This document shows, piece after piece, positions 51,786-61,687 of a stretch of 64,000 nt of DNA. Positions within the stretch are counted from its first letter, which is position 1; every line of letters begins with the position of its first letter. Both the position numbers and the translations under genes were made by a program. Source of the stretch: UBA7803 sp040219935 (GTDB lineage Bacteria; Pseudomonadota; Gammaproteobacteria; Pseudomonadales; Azotimanducaceae); assembly GCA_040219935.1 (NCBI GenBank), contig JAVJUA010000074.1, positions 186,001 to 250,000 of the forward strand. The letters run 5' to 3'. Below the pieces are notes generated by a model. It was not told where the DNA came from. It made no database searches and was given only the letters and a program-made list of their open reading frames with translations.

Positions 51786-52735
51786 GACCCGCACCCCGGC
51801 ATCCGCAGATCGAAGGCCTCCGCCAGCAGGCTGGTGGCGTAGCCGCCGGGCGGCAGCGAGAAGCCGAGGCAAAGGTCGCTACCGTCACGCTCCCGGCGCC
51901 AATCCGCCGCCATCAGCACCAGGCTGCGCCGCTGCTGCACCGGGCCGGCGTGTTCGAGGGCGTCGCACAGCGCGGCGTGTGGCGCCAGCGCCGCCTGCTC
52001 CAGCGCCAGCGCGCGGTCCGCGGCCGGCGAGCGGCCACGGCCCCAGAGCGGTCCGGTGGGCAGCGCCGGGTCACCGCCGCCAGGCACGTCGCCCGCCAGC
52101 CACGTGCGCCAGCTCTGGTCGCGGACGCGCGCCGCCAGCACCTCGTTGAACAGGAAGCTGCGCAGCACGGACAGGTACAACGCGGTGCGGAAGGCGGGCA
52201 GGCGCCGCCGCCGGCGCGCGCCGAGCCAGTCCCGCGCCCGATCCAGGTTGTCACCACCGAAGCGCTGCGGGCCGAAATAGTTGGGCGCGCCGGCGGCGGC
52301 GATGGCGTCGAGCCGCGCCACCCAGTCGTCGTCCGCGAGCCGCCGCAGCCGGATCTCGAAGCGGTTGCCGGCCAGCTCGCCCCGCCGCAGCTTGCGGAGG
52401 TGGCGGGCCGAATCCAGCAGCCGAAGGCCGGGCTCCGGCTGCAACGCATCCGCCGACCGCGGCGTCTGCACGCTGAACCACTGGGTGGTGACGGCGTGCT
52501 TGTCCTTCATGCCGGCGTAGCCCACCGCCACCGGCGGCACCGCGAACGTGCGCGCCAGCCAGGACGCCACCGCCGGCGTCGACCAGCCTGTTTTCTCGAT
52601 CTGCAGAAACAGATGCTCCCCCGCTCCGGACGGTGCCACCGCGGCGCTCTCCCACACCCGGAAGTCCCCGGCCTGCGTCTTGAACCACGCGGAGCTGCCG
52701 GCCGATGACGCCGCCCGCGGCCAGCGGGGGGTCAT
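51782..52735 (-). CDS. truD: tRNA pseudouridine(13) synthase TruD
   Basis: A 317-residue protein. The catalytic motif GYAGMKDKHAVTTQWFS contains the nucleophile Asp; GNRFEIRLR and NYFGPQRFG are further family segments. It modifies U13 of tRNA-Glu-type tRNAs. The N-terminus overlaps the ftsB stop by 4 bp (ATGA). In most relatives ispD and ispF separate ftsB from truD; here they are missing. Confidence 0.92.
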   Translation of the reverse strand: MTPRWPRAASSAGSSAWFKTQAGDFRVWESAAVAPSGAGEHLFLQIEKTGWSTPAVASWLARTFAVPPVAVGYAGMKDKHAVTTQWFSVQTPRSADALQPEPGLRLLDSARHLRKLRRGELAGNRFEIRLRRLADDDWVARLDAIAAAGAPNYFGPQRFGGDNLDRARDWLGARRRRRLPAFRTALYLSVLRSFLFNEVLAARVRDQSWRTWLAGDVPGGGDPALPTGPLWGRGRSPAADRALALEQAALAPHAALCDALEHAGPVQQRRSLVLMAADWRRERDGSDLCLGFSLPPGGYATSLLAEAFDLRMPGCGS

Positions 52736-53007
52736 TCCGGCCCGGTCACCAGAAAGAAGGTTTCGCCACGGCGCACCATGCCCAGATCACGCCGCGCCCG
52801 GGCCTCGAGCGCGGCGTGGCCGTCCTTCAGGGCCAGCACCTCGGCAGTGAGCAGACGATTGCGCTGGGCCAGCACCTCCGCGCGCTGGCGCTGGGCGTCC
52901 GCCTCGCGGCGCAGCTCGGCGGCGGCCACGTGGCCGGAGTCACCGAACCAGGCCTTGCCCTGCAGAGCCAGCAGCAGAATCACCAGAATGGCCGTCAGCA
53001 CGCGCAT
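52732..53007 (-). CDS. ftsB: cell-division protein FtsB
   Basis: A 91-residue single-pass inner-membrane protein: a short cytoplasmic start, a helix at residues 2-20 (RVLTAILVILLLALQGKAWF), then a periplasmic coiled coil (ELRREADAQRQRAEVLAQRN) and a short C-terminal part (LGMVRRGETFFLV). It forms the FtsQLB complex that activates septal peptidoglycan synthesis. It starts 20 bp after eno, and its stop overlaps truD by 4 bp. Confidence 0.9.
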   Translation of the reverse strand: MRVLTAILVILLLALQGKAWFGDSGHVAAAELRREADAQRQRAEVLAQRNRLLTAEVLALKDGHAALEARARRDLGMVRRGETFFLVTGPE

Positions 53008-53027
53008 GAATGCCGGTCCGCCTCCCC

Positions 53028-54317
53028 TCAGTCGAGCCCCAGGGCGCGCCGCCCCGGATAGGCCGCATCGGCACCGAGTTCCTCCTCGATGCGCAGCAGC
53101 CGATTGTACTTGGCCACCCGGTCGGACCGGCACAGCGATCCGGTCTTGATCTGGCCGGCGCCGGTGGCCACCGCCAGGTCGGCGATGGTGGTGTCCTCGG
53201 TCTCCCCGGAGCGGTGCGAGATCACGGCGCGATAGCCGGCATCGTGGGCCATGCGGATGGCCTCCAGCGTCTCGGTGAGCGTGCCGATCTGATTCAGCTT
53301 GATGAGGATGGCGTTGGCGACACCCTGACGGATGCCGTCGGCCAGGATGCGGGTGTTGGTGACGAACAGGTCGTCGCCCACCAGCTGCACCCGCCGGCCG
53401 AGCAGCTCGGTCAGGGTCTTCCAGCCGGCCCAGTCGGACTCGTCCATGCCATCCTCGATGGAGACGATGGGATAGCGGTCGACCAGGCCGGCCAGATATC
53501 CGGCGAAGCCGGCGCTGTCGAAGCGCTTGCCCTCGCCCGCCAGGACGTAGGCGCCATCGTGATGGAACTCGGTGGCGGCGCAGTCGAGGGCCAGGGTCAC
53601 GTCCTGGCCGAGCTGGTAGCCGGCGGCGGCCACCGCCTCGGCAATGGCGGCCAGCGCCGCCTCGTTGGAGGCCAGATTCGGGGCGAATCCGCCCTCGTCG
53701 CCCACGGCCGTGGACAGCGACTGATCGTGCAGCACCCGCTTCAGCGACTGAAAGATCTCGGCCCCGCAACGCAGCGCCTCGCGGAACGAGGTCTGGGACA
53801 CGGGCTGAATCATGAACTCCTGTATGTCGACGTTGTTGTCGGCATGGGCGCCGCCGTTGAGGATGTTCATCATCGGCACCGGCAGCACCAGGGCGGGCGC
53901 GCCGGCCAGCGCGTTGATGTGCCGATACAGCGGCACGCCCGCATCCGCCGCCGCGGCCTTGGCCGCGGCGAGCGACACCGCGAGGATGGCATTGGCGCCC
54001 AGCTTGCCCTTGTTGTCGGTGCCGTCGAGCTCGCACATGCGGCGGTCCAGCGTCACCTGATCTGCCGCGTTCATGCCGATCAACGCTTCCGCCAGCGGGC
54101 CGTTGACGGCCGCCACCGCCCGAGCCACGCCCTTGCCGCCAAAGCGGGCCGGATCGCCGTCGCGAAGCTCCAGCGCCTCCCGGGAACCGGTGGAAGCGCC
54201 GGACGGCGCGCAGGCCGAGCCGAAGGCGCCGGCATCGGTGACGACGTCGGCTTCCACAGTGGGGTTGCCCCGGGAATCGAGAACCTCGCGCGCGCGTACC
54301 GTGACGATCTTGCTCAT
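53028..54317 (-). CDS. eno: enolase
   Basis: A 429-residue protein converting 2-phosphoglycerate to phosphoenolpyruvate. MSKIVTVRAREVLDSRGNPT, GGAHADNNVDIQEFMI, IVSIEDGMDESDWAGW and SHRSGETEDTTIADLAV carry the metal and catalytic residues. The length is normal. The start overlaps the kdsA stop by 4 bp (ATGA). Its frame continues open upstream inside kdsA, which is not coding. Confidence 0.98.
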   Translation of the reverse strand: MSKIVTVRAREVLDSRGNPTVEADVVTDAGAFGSACAPSGASTGSREALELRDGDPARFGGKGVARAVAAVNGPLAEALIGMNAADQVTLDRRMCELDGTDNKGKLGANAILAVSLAAAKAAAADAGVPLYRHINALAGAPALVLPVPMMNILNGGAHADNNVDIQEFMIQPVSQTSFREALRCGAEIFQSLKRVLHDQSLSTAVGDEGGFAPNLASNEAALAAIAEAVAAAGYQLGQDVTLALDCAATEFHHDGAYVLAGEGKRFDSAGFAGYLAGLVDRYPIVSIEDGMDESDWAGWKTLTELLGRRVQLVGDDLFVTNTRILADGIRQGVANAILIKLNQIGTLTETLEAIRMAHDAGYRAVISHRSGETEDTTIADLAVATGAGQIKTGSLCRSDRVAKYNRLLRIEEELGADAAYPGRRALGLD

Positions 54318-55162
54318 GCAGGCTCGGACTCCAGAACGTCTTCCAGGAATGGCCGGGACTTGACCGCGTCGTCCAGCGCCTTCAGCTGCTCGAGCAGAGG
54401 CTGCATCAGGCCCAGCGGCCAGGAGTTGGGCCCGTCGGACAACGCCTCGGCCGGATTCGGGTGCGTCTCCATGAACAGGCCGGCAACGCCGGCCGCCACC
54501 GCGGCGCGTGCCAGCACCGGCACCATCTCCCGCTGGCCGCCGGAAGCGTGGCCGAGCCCGCCCGGCATCTGCACCGAGTGGGTGGCGTCGAACACCACGG
54601 GCGCCCCGGTGCGCCGCATCAGCGCCAGGCCGCGCATGTCGCTCACCAGGTTGTTGTACCCGAAGCTCGCGCCGCGCTCGCAGACCATCACCTGGCCGTT
54701 GCCGCTGGAGCGCGCCTTGTCCACCACGTTGACCATGTCCAGAGGCGCCAGGAACTGGCCCTTCTTGATGTTCACCGGCCGCCCCTGACTGCAGACGTTG
54801 ACGATGAAGTTGGTCTGCCGGCACAGGAAGGCGGGCGTCTGCAGCACGTCCACCACCTCGGCCACGGCAGCGAGGTCGGTGTCCTCGTGCACGTCGGTGA
54901 GCACGGGCACGCCGATCTGGCGCTTCACCTCGGCGAGCACCCGCAGCCCCTCGTCGAGCCCGGGACCGCGAAAGCTCTTGTGGGACGACCGGTTGGCCTT
55001 GTCGAACGAACTCTTGAACACGAAAGGCATGCCGAGCGCGGCCGTCATCTCCTTCAGGCGGCCGGCGATGTCGACGATCAGGCCCTCGCTCTCGATCACG
55101 CACGGACCCGAAATCAGAAATAGAGGTCGATCTATCCCAACTTCGAAATCAACGAGTTGCAT
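54314..55162 (-). CDS. kdsA: 3-deoxy-8-phosphooctulonate synthase
   Basis: A 282-residue protein that condenses phosphoenolpyruvate with arabinose 5-phosphate to make Kdo for lipid A core. Motifs are LISGPCVIESEGLIVDIAG, FKSSFDKANRSS, VCERGASFGYNNLVSDMRG and FDATHSVQMPGG. The true start is ATG 55162, overlapping the pyrG end by 14 bp; a longer frame extends upstream. It lies between pyrG and eno, as in Pseudomonas. Confidence 0.97.
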   Translation of the reverse strand: MQLVDFEVGIDRPLFLISGPCVIESEGLIVDIAGRLKEMTAALGMPFVFKSSFDKANRSSHKSFRGPGLDEGLRVLAEVKRQIGVPVLTDVHEDTDLAAVAEVVDVLQTPAFLCRQTNFIVNVCSQGRPVNIKKGQFLAPLDMVNVVDKARSSGNGQVMVCERGASFGYNNLVSDMRGLALMRRTGAPVVFDATHSVQMPGGLGHASGGQREMVPVLARAAVAAGVAGLFMETHPNPAEALSDGPNSWPLGLMQPLLEQLKALDDAVKSRPFLEDVLESEPA

Positions 55163-56828
55163 GATTTTCCTGAACTTCGATATAGGTGGTGTCGCCACCC
55201 TGACGGGCCTCGGCGTGGGCCAGCGCGGCGCGCACGAAGCCGGTGAACAGCGGATGACCATCCCGTGGTGACGACGTGAACTCGGGGTGGAACTGGCAGG
55301 CCAGAAACCAGGGGTGATCCGCCAGCTCGATCATCTCCACCAGCTCGCCGTCCGCCGAACGTCCGGAAACCACCAACCCCTTAGCCACGAGCTGCGGCAC
55401 GTAGGTGTTGTTGACCTCGTAGCGATGGCGGTGCCGCTCGCGAACCTCGGCCGCCCCATAGGTGCGGCGCGCCAGGGTATCGGGCTCGAGACGGCAAAGC
55501 TGCTCGCCCAGGCGCATGGTGCCGCCCAGGTCGTCACTGCCGCTGCGGTGCTCCACCTGGCCGGAGGCGTCGACCCATTCCGTCACCAGCGCGATCACCG
55601 GATGCGGCGTGCCGGGGTCGATCTCGGTGGAGTGAGCATCCGTCAAACCCACCACGTTGCGGGCGAACTCGATGACGGCGGCGTGCAGGCCGTAGCAGAT
55701 GCCGAGATAGGGCACGCCCCGCTCCCGCGCATACTGCACGGCCCGGATCTTGCCCTCGAAGCCGCGGCGACCGAAGCCGCCAGGCACCAGAATGGCGGCG
55801 ACGTCGTCCAGGGCGCCGGTGCCATGACGCTCGATGTCCTCGGCGTCCAGGTACTTCACCACCACCCGGGTGCGGGTGCGGATGCCGGCGTGGGTGATGG
55901 CCTCCACCAGCGATTTGTAGGCGTCGAGGAGCTCCAGGTACTTGCCGACGAAGGCGATGCGCACCTCGCGGTCGGGATGCAGGTGCGCATCCACCAGCCC
56001 GCGCCACTCGGCCAGGTCGGCCGGCGGGCAGTCCAGCGCCATGCGCTCGACGACGAACTGATCGAGGCCCTGCTCGTAGAGCTTCTCCGGCACCTGGTAG
56101 ATGGTCTCGACGTCCTCCAGGGAGACCACGGCACGCTCTTCGACGTTGGTGAACAGAGCGATCTTGCTGCGCGCCGAACGCGGCAGCGGCCGGTCGGAGC
56201 GGCAGACCAGCACGTCGGGCTGCAGGCCGATGGAGCGCAACTCCTTCACCGAGTGCTGGGTGGGTTTGGTCTTGATCTCACCCGCCGCCGGAATGTAGGG
56301 CACGTAGGTGAGATGGATGAACATGGCGCGCTGCGCGCCGACCTCCAGGCGTAGCTGCCGGATCGCCTCCAGGAACGGTTGCGACTCGATGTCGCCCACC
56401 GTGCCGCCGGTCTCCACCAGCAGCACGTCGCAACCCTCAGCGACCTCGTTGATGCGGCGCTTGATCTCGTCGGTGATGTGGGGGATCACCTGCACCGTGG
56501 CACCCAGGTAGTCACCGCGGCGCTCGCGCCGCAGCACCTCGGCGTAGATGCTGCCGGTGGTGAAGTTGTTCTTCTTGCTCATGCGCGCCCGCGAGAAGCG
56601 CTCATAGTTGCCGAGGTCGAGGTCGGTCTCGGCGCCGTCGGCGGTGACGAACACCTCGCCGTGCTGGAACGGGCTCATGGTGCCCGGATCGACGTTGATG
56701 TACGGGTCCATCTTCAGGACGTTGACCCGCAGTTGCCGCGCCTCGAGCACGGCCGCCAGCGAGGAGGTGAGGATGCCCTTGCCCAGGGACGACACCACAC
56801 CACCGGTCACGAATATGAATCGACTCAT
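55149..56828 (-). CDS. pyrG: CTP synthase
   Basis: A 559-residue protein. The N-terminal amidoligase domain starts MSRFIFVTGGVVSSLGKG (P-loop) and contains KMDPYINVDPGTMSPFQHGE. The C-terminal glutaminase has the Cys motif YLGICYGLHAAVIEFARNV and the His-Glu pair in ACQFHPEFTSSP. The Cys motif is GICYGLH rather than the more common GICLGMQ. It heads the kdsA-eno-ftsB-truD-pcm series and has its own promoter. Confidence 0.98.
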   Translation of the reverse strand: MSRFIFVTGGVVSSLGKGILTSSLAAVLEARQLRVNVLKMDPYINVDPGTMSPFQHGEVFVTADGAETDLDLGNYERFSRARMSKKNNFTTGSIYAEVLRRERRGDYLGATVQVIPHITDEIKRRINEVAEGCDVLLVETGGTVGDIESQPFLEAIRQLRLEVGAQRAMFIHLTYVPYIPAAGEIKTKPTQHSVKELRSIGLQPDVLVCRSDRPLPRSARSKIALFTNVEERAVVSLEDVETIYQVPEKLYEQGLDQFVVERMALDCPPADLAEWRGLVDAHLHPDREVRIAFVGKYLELLDAYKSLVEAITHAGIRTRTRVVVKYLDAEDIERHGTGALDDVAAILVPGGFGRRGFEGKIRAVQYARERGVPYLGICYGLHAAVIEFARNVVGLTDAHSTEIDPGTPHPVIALVTEWVDASGQVEHRSGSDDLGGTMRLGEQLCRLEPDTLARRTYGAAEVRERHRHRYEVNNTYVPQLVAKGLVVSGRSADGELVEMIELADHPWFLACQFHPEFTSSPRDGHPLFTGFVRAALAHAEARQGGDTTYIEVQENHATR

Positions 56829-56940
56829 ATGAGGGTTCGTCTACTCTGGGGCGCGCCGCGCCGTTAGCTGCGAGTGCGCTTGCGCCCACGCCATCTGTGG
56901 AGAGATCGCACGCAAGAGGGCGTACGCAAGATGGGATTGC

Positions 56941-56969
56941 ACGATAACAAAAGGGGTTGGCAACCTCAA
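56941..56969 (-). promoter_or_regulatory. pyrG promoter
   Basis: On the minus strand TTGAGG (56964-56969), a 17-bp spacer and TATCGT (56941-56946) lie in the 172-bp gap between tilS and pyrG. A near-direct repeat of CGCAAGA-type decamers, read on the plus strand, occurs in the leader around 56908-56930. Confidence 0.4.
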
Positions 56970-56972
56970 AGG

Positions 56973-56992
56973 AAAAAACCGGACGCAGCCGG
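56973..56992 (-). terminator. possible tilS terminator
   Basis: Just after the tilS stop on the minus strand a small CCGG-CTGCGT-CCGG stem is followed by six T. The decamer GGACGCAGCC is duplicated at 56981-57000. The stem is only four pairs, so strength is doubtful. Confidence 0.4.
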
Positions 56993-57000
56993 ACGCAGCC

Positions 57001-58197
57001 TCAATCGGGACGCCAGAGGGCGCGCAACCCCGCGCCGGCGCCGTCAGGGCGGTGGGCGATGCCGGGCACGGCCAGCAGGCCGGCCGCATCGAAGATGAGC
57101 GGAAACCCGTGGCGCTGCCAGGGCGGCACCCGGGCCGCCTGCAGGAGCTGCTTGAGCGAGCGGTGGCCACCGCCGGTCAGCAGCCGCTCGCCGCCGCAGC
57201 GGAAGCGCACCTCCATGGCACCCTGGGGACGGAATCCGCCCGGATCCGGCACCAGGATCAGCTCGCCGTGGGGCAGGCGGCACACGCCCGGCCCGCTGAG
57301 CGGATAGCGCGTCGCCAGCGCCGGTGCCGGCCGCACCAGATGCAGGCTGCCCGCGTACCGCCGCACCTGGTTGTCGCCGACGTCGAGCACGGGCTGACGA
57401 TCGGCGCCGGCCCGGAGCTGGCGCAGAAACTCGGCCAGCGCCGCTGCACGCGGTGAGCGGGCACCGTGGGCGGACAGCCAGCCCCGCAGTTCTGACACGG
57501 CTTCTTCAGACGAAAGCGCCAGCAGCTCGGCCACCGGCACGGGACCGCCGGGCGAAGGCGGGGGCGGCAGCGCTGCAACGATGGCACGGTCGGCGTCTGG
57601 CCAGCGGCCGCGCAGCGCCGGCAGCAGCCGATGACGGACGAAGTTGCGATCGAAGCGCAGGTCGGCATTGGCCGGGTCTTCGATCCAGTCGAGGCCCCAC
57701 GCCGCCGCGTAGGCCTCGAGGTCGCCGCGGGGCAGCGCCAGCAACGGCCGCAGCAGCCGGCCGCAACCCAGGGCCCGTTCTGCCGGCATGCCGTACAAGC
57801 CTCTGCCCTGCAGCAGCCGCAGCAGCGCCGTCTCCGCCTGATCGTCGCGGTGGTGGGCCAGCAGCAGCCGGTCACCGGCGCGCTCCAGCAGCGCGGAGAA
57901 CGCCCCATAGCGGGCGCTGCGCGCCTGGGCTTCCAGGTTGCCCCGCCTGGACACCGCCACGGCTCGTGTGACCAGCGGCACGCCCCAGCGATCGCAGACG
58001 GCGCCGCACCGGGCCTGCCAGCTTCCGGCATCGGCATGCAAGCCGTGATTGACGTGAACGGCGGCAAGATCGTCGCGGCGCGACCGGACGGCCGCGTGCA
58101 GCAGCACCGTGGAATCGAGGCCGCCGCTGAAGGCCACGAACACGCGGCCCGGCGCCGCGGCCAGCGCGGCGTCGACGGCATCGGAGACGGTGTCCAC
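57001..58197 (-). CDS. tilS: tRNA(Ile)-lysidine synthetase
   Basis: A 398-residue protein that converts C34 of tRNA-Ile(CAU) to lysidine. The PP-loop motif VAFSGGLDSTVLLHA sits near residue 20, with LLLAHHRDDQAETALLRLLQ and YGMPAERALGCGRLLRPLLA following; a C-terminal substrate-binding part contains GGHRSLKQLLQAARVPPW. The GTG start is one base after the dnaE stop. In most relatives accA lies between dnaE and tilS; it is absent. Confidence 0.93.
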   Translation of the reverse strand: MDTVSDAVDAALAAAPGRVFVAFSGGLDSTVLLHAAVRSRRDDLAAVHVNHGLHADAGSWQARCGAVCDRWGVPLVTRAVAVSRRGNLEAQARSARYGAFSALLERAGDRLLLAHHRDDQAETALLRLLQGRGLYGMPAERALGCGRLLRPLLALPRGDLEAYAAAWGLDWIEDPANADLRFDRNFVRHRLLPALRGRWPDADRAIVAALPPPPSPGGPVPVAELLALSSEEAVSELRGWLSAHGARSPRAAALAEFLRQLRAGADRQPVLDVGDNQVRRYAGSLHLVRPAPALATRYPLSGPGVCRLPHGELILVPDPGGFRPQGAMEVRFRCGGERLLTGGGHRSLKQLLQAARVPPWQRHGFPLIFDAAGLLAVPGIAHRPDGAGAGLRALWRPD

Positions 58198-58198
58198 G

Positions 58199-61100
58199 TC
58201 AGCCCGTGGCGTAGCTCAGCGTCACCCGCTCGCTGCCGAACTCCGTGCGCAGGCGGGCCAGCAGGTCGTCGCTGGGCTTCACCTGCCAGTCGGGTCCGAG
58301 CAGGATGCGGCCGCGGGCGCGCTGGCCGTGGCCGTTGCCGGTCTGGTAGAGAACGGCCACCGGGCAGCCGGCCCGGTCCTGGCGATGGGGCGCCAGGCAG
58401 CGCTTCAGCCGCTCCGGCAGATCGCCGGGCGCCTCCTCGGCGCAGAGGTCCAGAAGCAGAGCCCGGCCGAACCGCACCCTCGCCTCTTCCATGGTGTAGA
58501 CGCTGTCCACCTTCATGCTGAGCGAGCCGCTGAAGTCGTCGGTCTGCACCTCGCCCTCGAACAGCAGGATGGTGTCCTTGGCGATCCGGCCCCGATGCGC
58601 CTCGAACGCCTCGGTGAACAGCGACGCCTCCATGCGCCCGCTGCGGTCGTCGATCACCAGAAAGCAGAGGTCGCCGCCGCGCCGGCTGCGCATGGTGCGC
58701 ATGGACACCACCAGACCGGCCACGAGCTGCGAACCGCGCCCGGCACGCAACGAGGCGACGTCGTGGGGGCAGATCTGCCGCAGCTCCGGCAGATAGTCCT
58801 CGATGGGATGACCGGTGAGGTAGAGACCCAGGGTCTCCTTCTCGCCTTCGAGTCGCTCGCGGCGCCCCAGCGGCGCCACCGGCGCACGCTCCGGCGGCGC
58901 CTCCGGCAGCTCGCCGACCCCGCCGAACAGGTCCACCATGCCAAGCGCCCGATCGCGCGCCGCCTGCTCGGCGCCCTGCATCGCGTCCGGTAGCTCCGCC
59001 ATCAGCCGGGCCCGGATCAGGTCGATGGACTCGTCGCCGGCCGTCAGCTCGTCCATGGCGCCGGAACGGATCAGCGCTTCGAGCACGCGTTTGTTGGCTT
59101 TTCGGGCATCGACCCGGCGGCAGAAGTCTGACAGGCTGACGAACGGGCCGCCGGCATCCCGAGCCGCCACCAGCGCGGACACCGGCCCCTCGCCGACGCC
59201 GCGCACGGCGCCGAGGCCATAGATCACCTCACCGTCGCGGCCGGTGAAGCGGAACTCACTGCGGTTGACGCTGGGCGGACGCAGCGTCAGGCCCATGCGA
59301 CGGACCTCATCCACCAGCGTGACCACCTTGTCGATGTTCTGCATGTCGGCGGACAGGGTGGCGGCCATGAACGCCGCCGGATGGTGCGCCTTCAGCCAGG
59401 CGGTCTGCAGCGATACCAGCGCGTAGGTGGCGCTGTGCGACTTGTTGAACGCGTAGCCGGAGAACTTCTCCATGAGATCGAAGATGTGGCTGGCCACCCC
59501 GGCGTCCACCCCGCGGGCGGCGCACCCGTCCTGGAACTGCTGGCGCACCTTGGCCATCTCCTCGGGCTTCTTCTTGCCCATGGCGCGGCGCAGCAGGTCG
59601 GCCTGGCCGAGGGTGAACCCGGCCAGCACCTGGGCGATCTCCATCACCTGCTCCTGGTAGAGCATGACGCCGTAGGTGGGCGCCAGCACACCGGCCACCT
59701 CCGGGTGGGGGTAGACCACCGGCTCGATGCCGTGTTTGCGGTTGATGTAGTCGTCCACCGCCCCGGACTGTAGCGGGCCCGGCCGGAACAGCGCCATCAG
59801 GGCGACGATGTCATCGAAGCGGTCCGGCTTCAGGCGCCGGATCAGATCCTTCATGCCCCGGGATTCGAGCTGGAACACGCCCGTGGTCTCGCCCCGGCGC
59901 AGCAGGTCGAAGGTGGTGGCATCGTCCAGCGGAATGCGCTCGATCTGCACCCTGGCCGCGCTCGCGGTCAGCGGGCCGTTGATGCCCTTCACGGCCCAGT
60001 CGATCACCGTCAGCGTCTTCAGGCCCAGGAAGTCGAACTTCACCAGGCCGGCGCTCTCGACGTCGTCCTTGTCGAACTGCGACACCAGGCCGCCGGACAG
60101 CTCGTCGACGTACAGCGGCACGAAGTCGGTGAGCGCCGAGGGCGCGATCACCACGCCGCCGGCATGGCGGCCGACGCCACGCACCACGCCTTCCAGCTTG
60201 TAGGCCATGTCCATGATCTCGGCAGCGTCTTCGCTGTCGCGGATGAAGGTCGCGAGCTCCCTGCTCTGCTCCACGGCCTTGGTCAGCGTCATGCCCGGCT
60301 CGAACGGAATCAGCTTCGACAGCTTGTCGGCGAGCGAGTAGGACTTGCCCTGCACCCGCGCCACGTCCCGCACCACGGCCTTGGCCGCCATGGTGCCGAA
60401 GGTGATGATCTGGCTCACCGCGTCCTGGCCGTAGCGCTCGCTGACGTGGGCGATGACCCGCTCCCTGCCTTCCATGCAGAAGTCGATGTCGAAGTCGGGC
60501 ATGGACACCCGTTCGGGATTCAGGAATCGCTCGAACAGCAGCCCGTAGCGCAGCGGGTCCATGTCGGTGATACCGAGCGCATAGGCCACCAGCGAGCCGC
60601 CTCCGGAGCCGCGGCCGGGTCCCACCGGAATGTGGTTGGCCTTGGCCCAGCCGATGAACTCCATGACGATCAGGAAGTAGCCGGGAAATCCCATCTGGTT
60701 GATGACGCCGAGCTCGAACTCGAGGCGGTCGCGATACTGCGATTCCGGCAGGGTGCGCTCGCCGAGCTCATCCAGACGCGCCAGCCGGGCATCCAGCCCC
60801 CGCCTGGCCTCGCTCTGCAGATACTGCTCGAGGGTCTGGCCCTCGGGCACCGGATAGTTGGGCAGGTGGTACTGCCCGAGGACGACCTCGACGTTGCAGC
60901 GCCGGGCGATCTCCACGGTGTTATCCAGCGCCTCCGGCAGGTCGCTGAACAGCTCGGCCATCTCGGCCGCCGACTTCAGGTACTGCTCCTCGGTGTAGCG
61001 GCGCTCGCGGCGGGGATCGTCCAGGGCCCGGCCTTCGTGGATGCAGACCCGGGTCTCGTGAGCCTCGTAGTCGTCACGCCGCAGAAAGCAGACGTCGTTG

Positions 61101-61687
61101 GTGGCCACCACGGGCAGGCCGAGACGCGCCGCCAGGTCCACCGCCAGGGCGACCTGGGCGCCCTCGCCGCTGCGGCCGGTGCGGCATAGCTCGACGTAGT
61201 AGCGGTCGGGAAAGGCCTGGGCCCAGCGGGCCGCCACCGGCTCGGCCGTGGCGGGGTCCTTCAGCAGCGCCTGCCCCAGCTCGCCATCGCGGCCGCCGGA
61301 CAGCGCCAGCAGGCCGTCGGCATGCTCCACGAGCTGCGCCCAGCTCACACAGCCGCGCTCGACGCTGCCGACGTAGGCGGCCGACACCAGCGCCAGCAGG
61401 TTGCGGTAGCCGGCCGCGTTCATGGCCAGAAGCCCGACCCGGTGACGCTCACCGGGCGCGCCCAGCACCATCATGTCCACGCCGACCAGGGGCTTGACGC
61501 CGGCACCGAGCGCTGCCTGATAGAACTTCACCAGCGCGAACAGGTTGGCGCGATCGGTGAGTGCCAGTGCCGGCATGCCCAGCTCGGCCACCCGCGAAGC
61601 CAGCGGCTTGACCTTGATGATGCTGTCCGCCAGCGAGAACTCGCTGTGCACGCGCAGGTGCACGAAGCCGGGCGTCTGACCCGCCAT
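58199..61687 (-). CDS. dnaE: DNA polymerase III alpha subunit
   Basis: A 1162-residue replicative polymerase. It has an N-terminal PHP domain (FVHLRVHSEFSLADSIIKV), then the polymerase core with the catalytic acids in MPDFDIDFCMEGRERVIAHV. A helix-hairpin-helix region (LGAVRGVGEGPVSALV) and a C-terminal OB-fold (VAGLVVSMRTMRSRRGGD) follow. The length is normal. The start ATG overlaps the rnhB stop (TGATG). The open frame continues far upstream inside rnhB and lpxB, which is not coding. Confidence 0.98.
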   Translation of the reverse strand: MAGQTPGFVHLRVHSEFSLADSIIKVKPLASRVAELGMPALALTDRANLFALVKFYQAALGAGVKPLVGVDMMVLGAPGERHRVGLLAMNAAGYRNLLALVSAAYVGSVERGCVSWAQLVEHADGLLALSGGRDGELGQALLKDPATAEPVAARWAQAFPDRYYVELCRTGRSGEGAQVALAVDLAARLGLPVVATNDVCFLRRDDYEAHETRVCIHEGRALDDPRRERRYTEEQYLKSAAEMAELFSDLPEALDNTVEIARRCNVEVVLGQYHLPNYPVPEGQTLEQYLQSEARRGLDARLARLDELGERTLPESQYRDRLEFELGVINQMGFPGYFLIVMEFIGWAKANHIPVGPGRGSGGGSLVAYALGITDMDPLRYGLLFERFLNPERVSMPDFDIDFCMEGRERVIAHVSERYGQDAVSQIITFGTMAAKAVVRDVARVQGKSYSLADKLSKLIPFEPGMTLTKAVEQSRELATFIRDSEDAAEIMDMAYKLEGVVRGVGRHAGGVVIAPSALTDFVPLYVDELSGGLVSQFDKDDVESAGLVKFDFLGLKTLTVIDWAVKGINGPLTASAARVQIERIPLDDATTFDLLRRGETTGVFQLESRGMKDLIRRLKPDRFDDIVALMALFRPGPLQSGAVDDYINRKHGIEPVVYPHPEVAGVLAPTYGVMLYQEQVMEIAQVLAGFTLGQADLLRRAMGKKKPEEMAKVRQQFQDGCAARGVDAGVASHIFDLMEKFSGYAFNKSHSATYALVSLQTAWLKAHHPAAFMAATLSADMQNIDKVVTLVDEVRRMGLTLRPPSVNRSEFRFTGRDGEVIYGLGAVRGVGEGPVSALVAARDAGGPFVSLSDFCRRVDARKANKRVLEALIRSGAMDELTAGDESIDLIRARLMAELPDAMQGAEQAARDRALGMVDLFGGVGELPEAPPERAPVAPLGRRERLEGEKETLGLYLTGHPIEDYLPELRQICPHDVASLRAGRGSQLVAGLVVSMRTMRSRRGGDLCFLVIDDRSGRMEASLFTEAFEAHRGRIAKDTILLFEGEVQTDDFSGSLSMKVDSVYTMEEARVRFGRALLLDLCAEEAPGDLPERLKRCLAPHRQDRAGCPVAVLYQTGNGHGQRARGRILLGPDWQVKPSDDLLARLRTEFGSERVTLSYATG

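Noticed and set aside
54318..55103. Upstream extension of the enolase frame
   Set aside because: The region codes for KdsA in another frame. Enolase homology begins exactly at ATG 54317.
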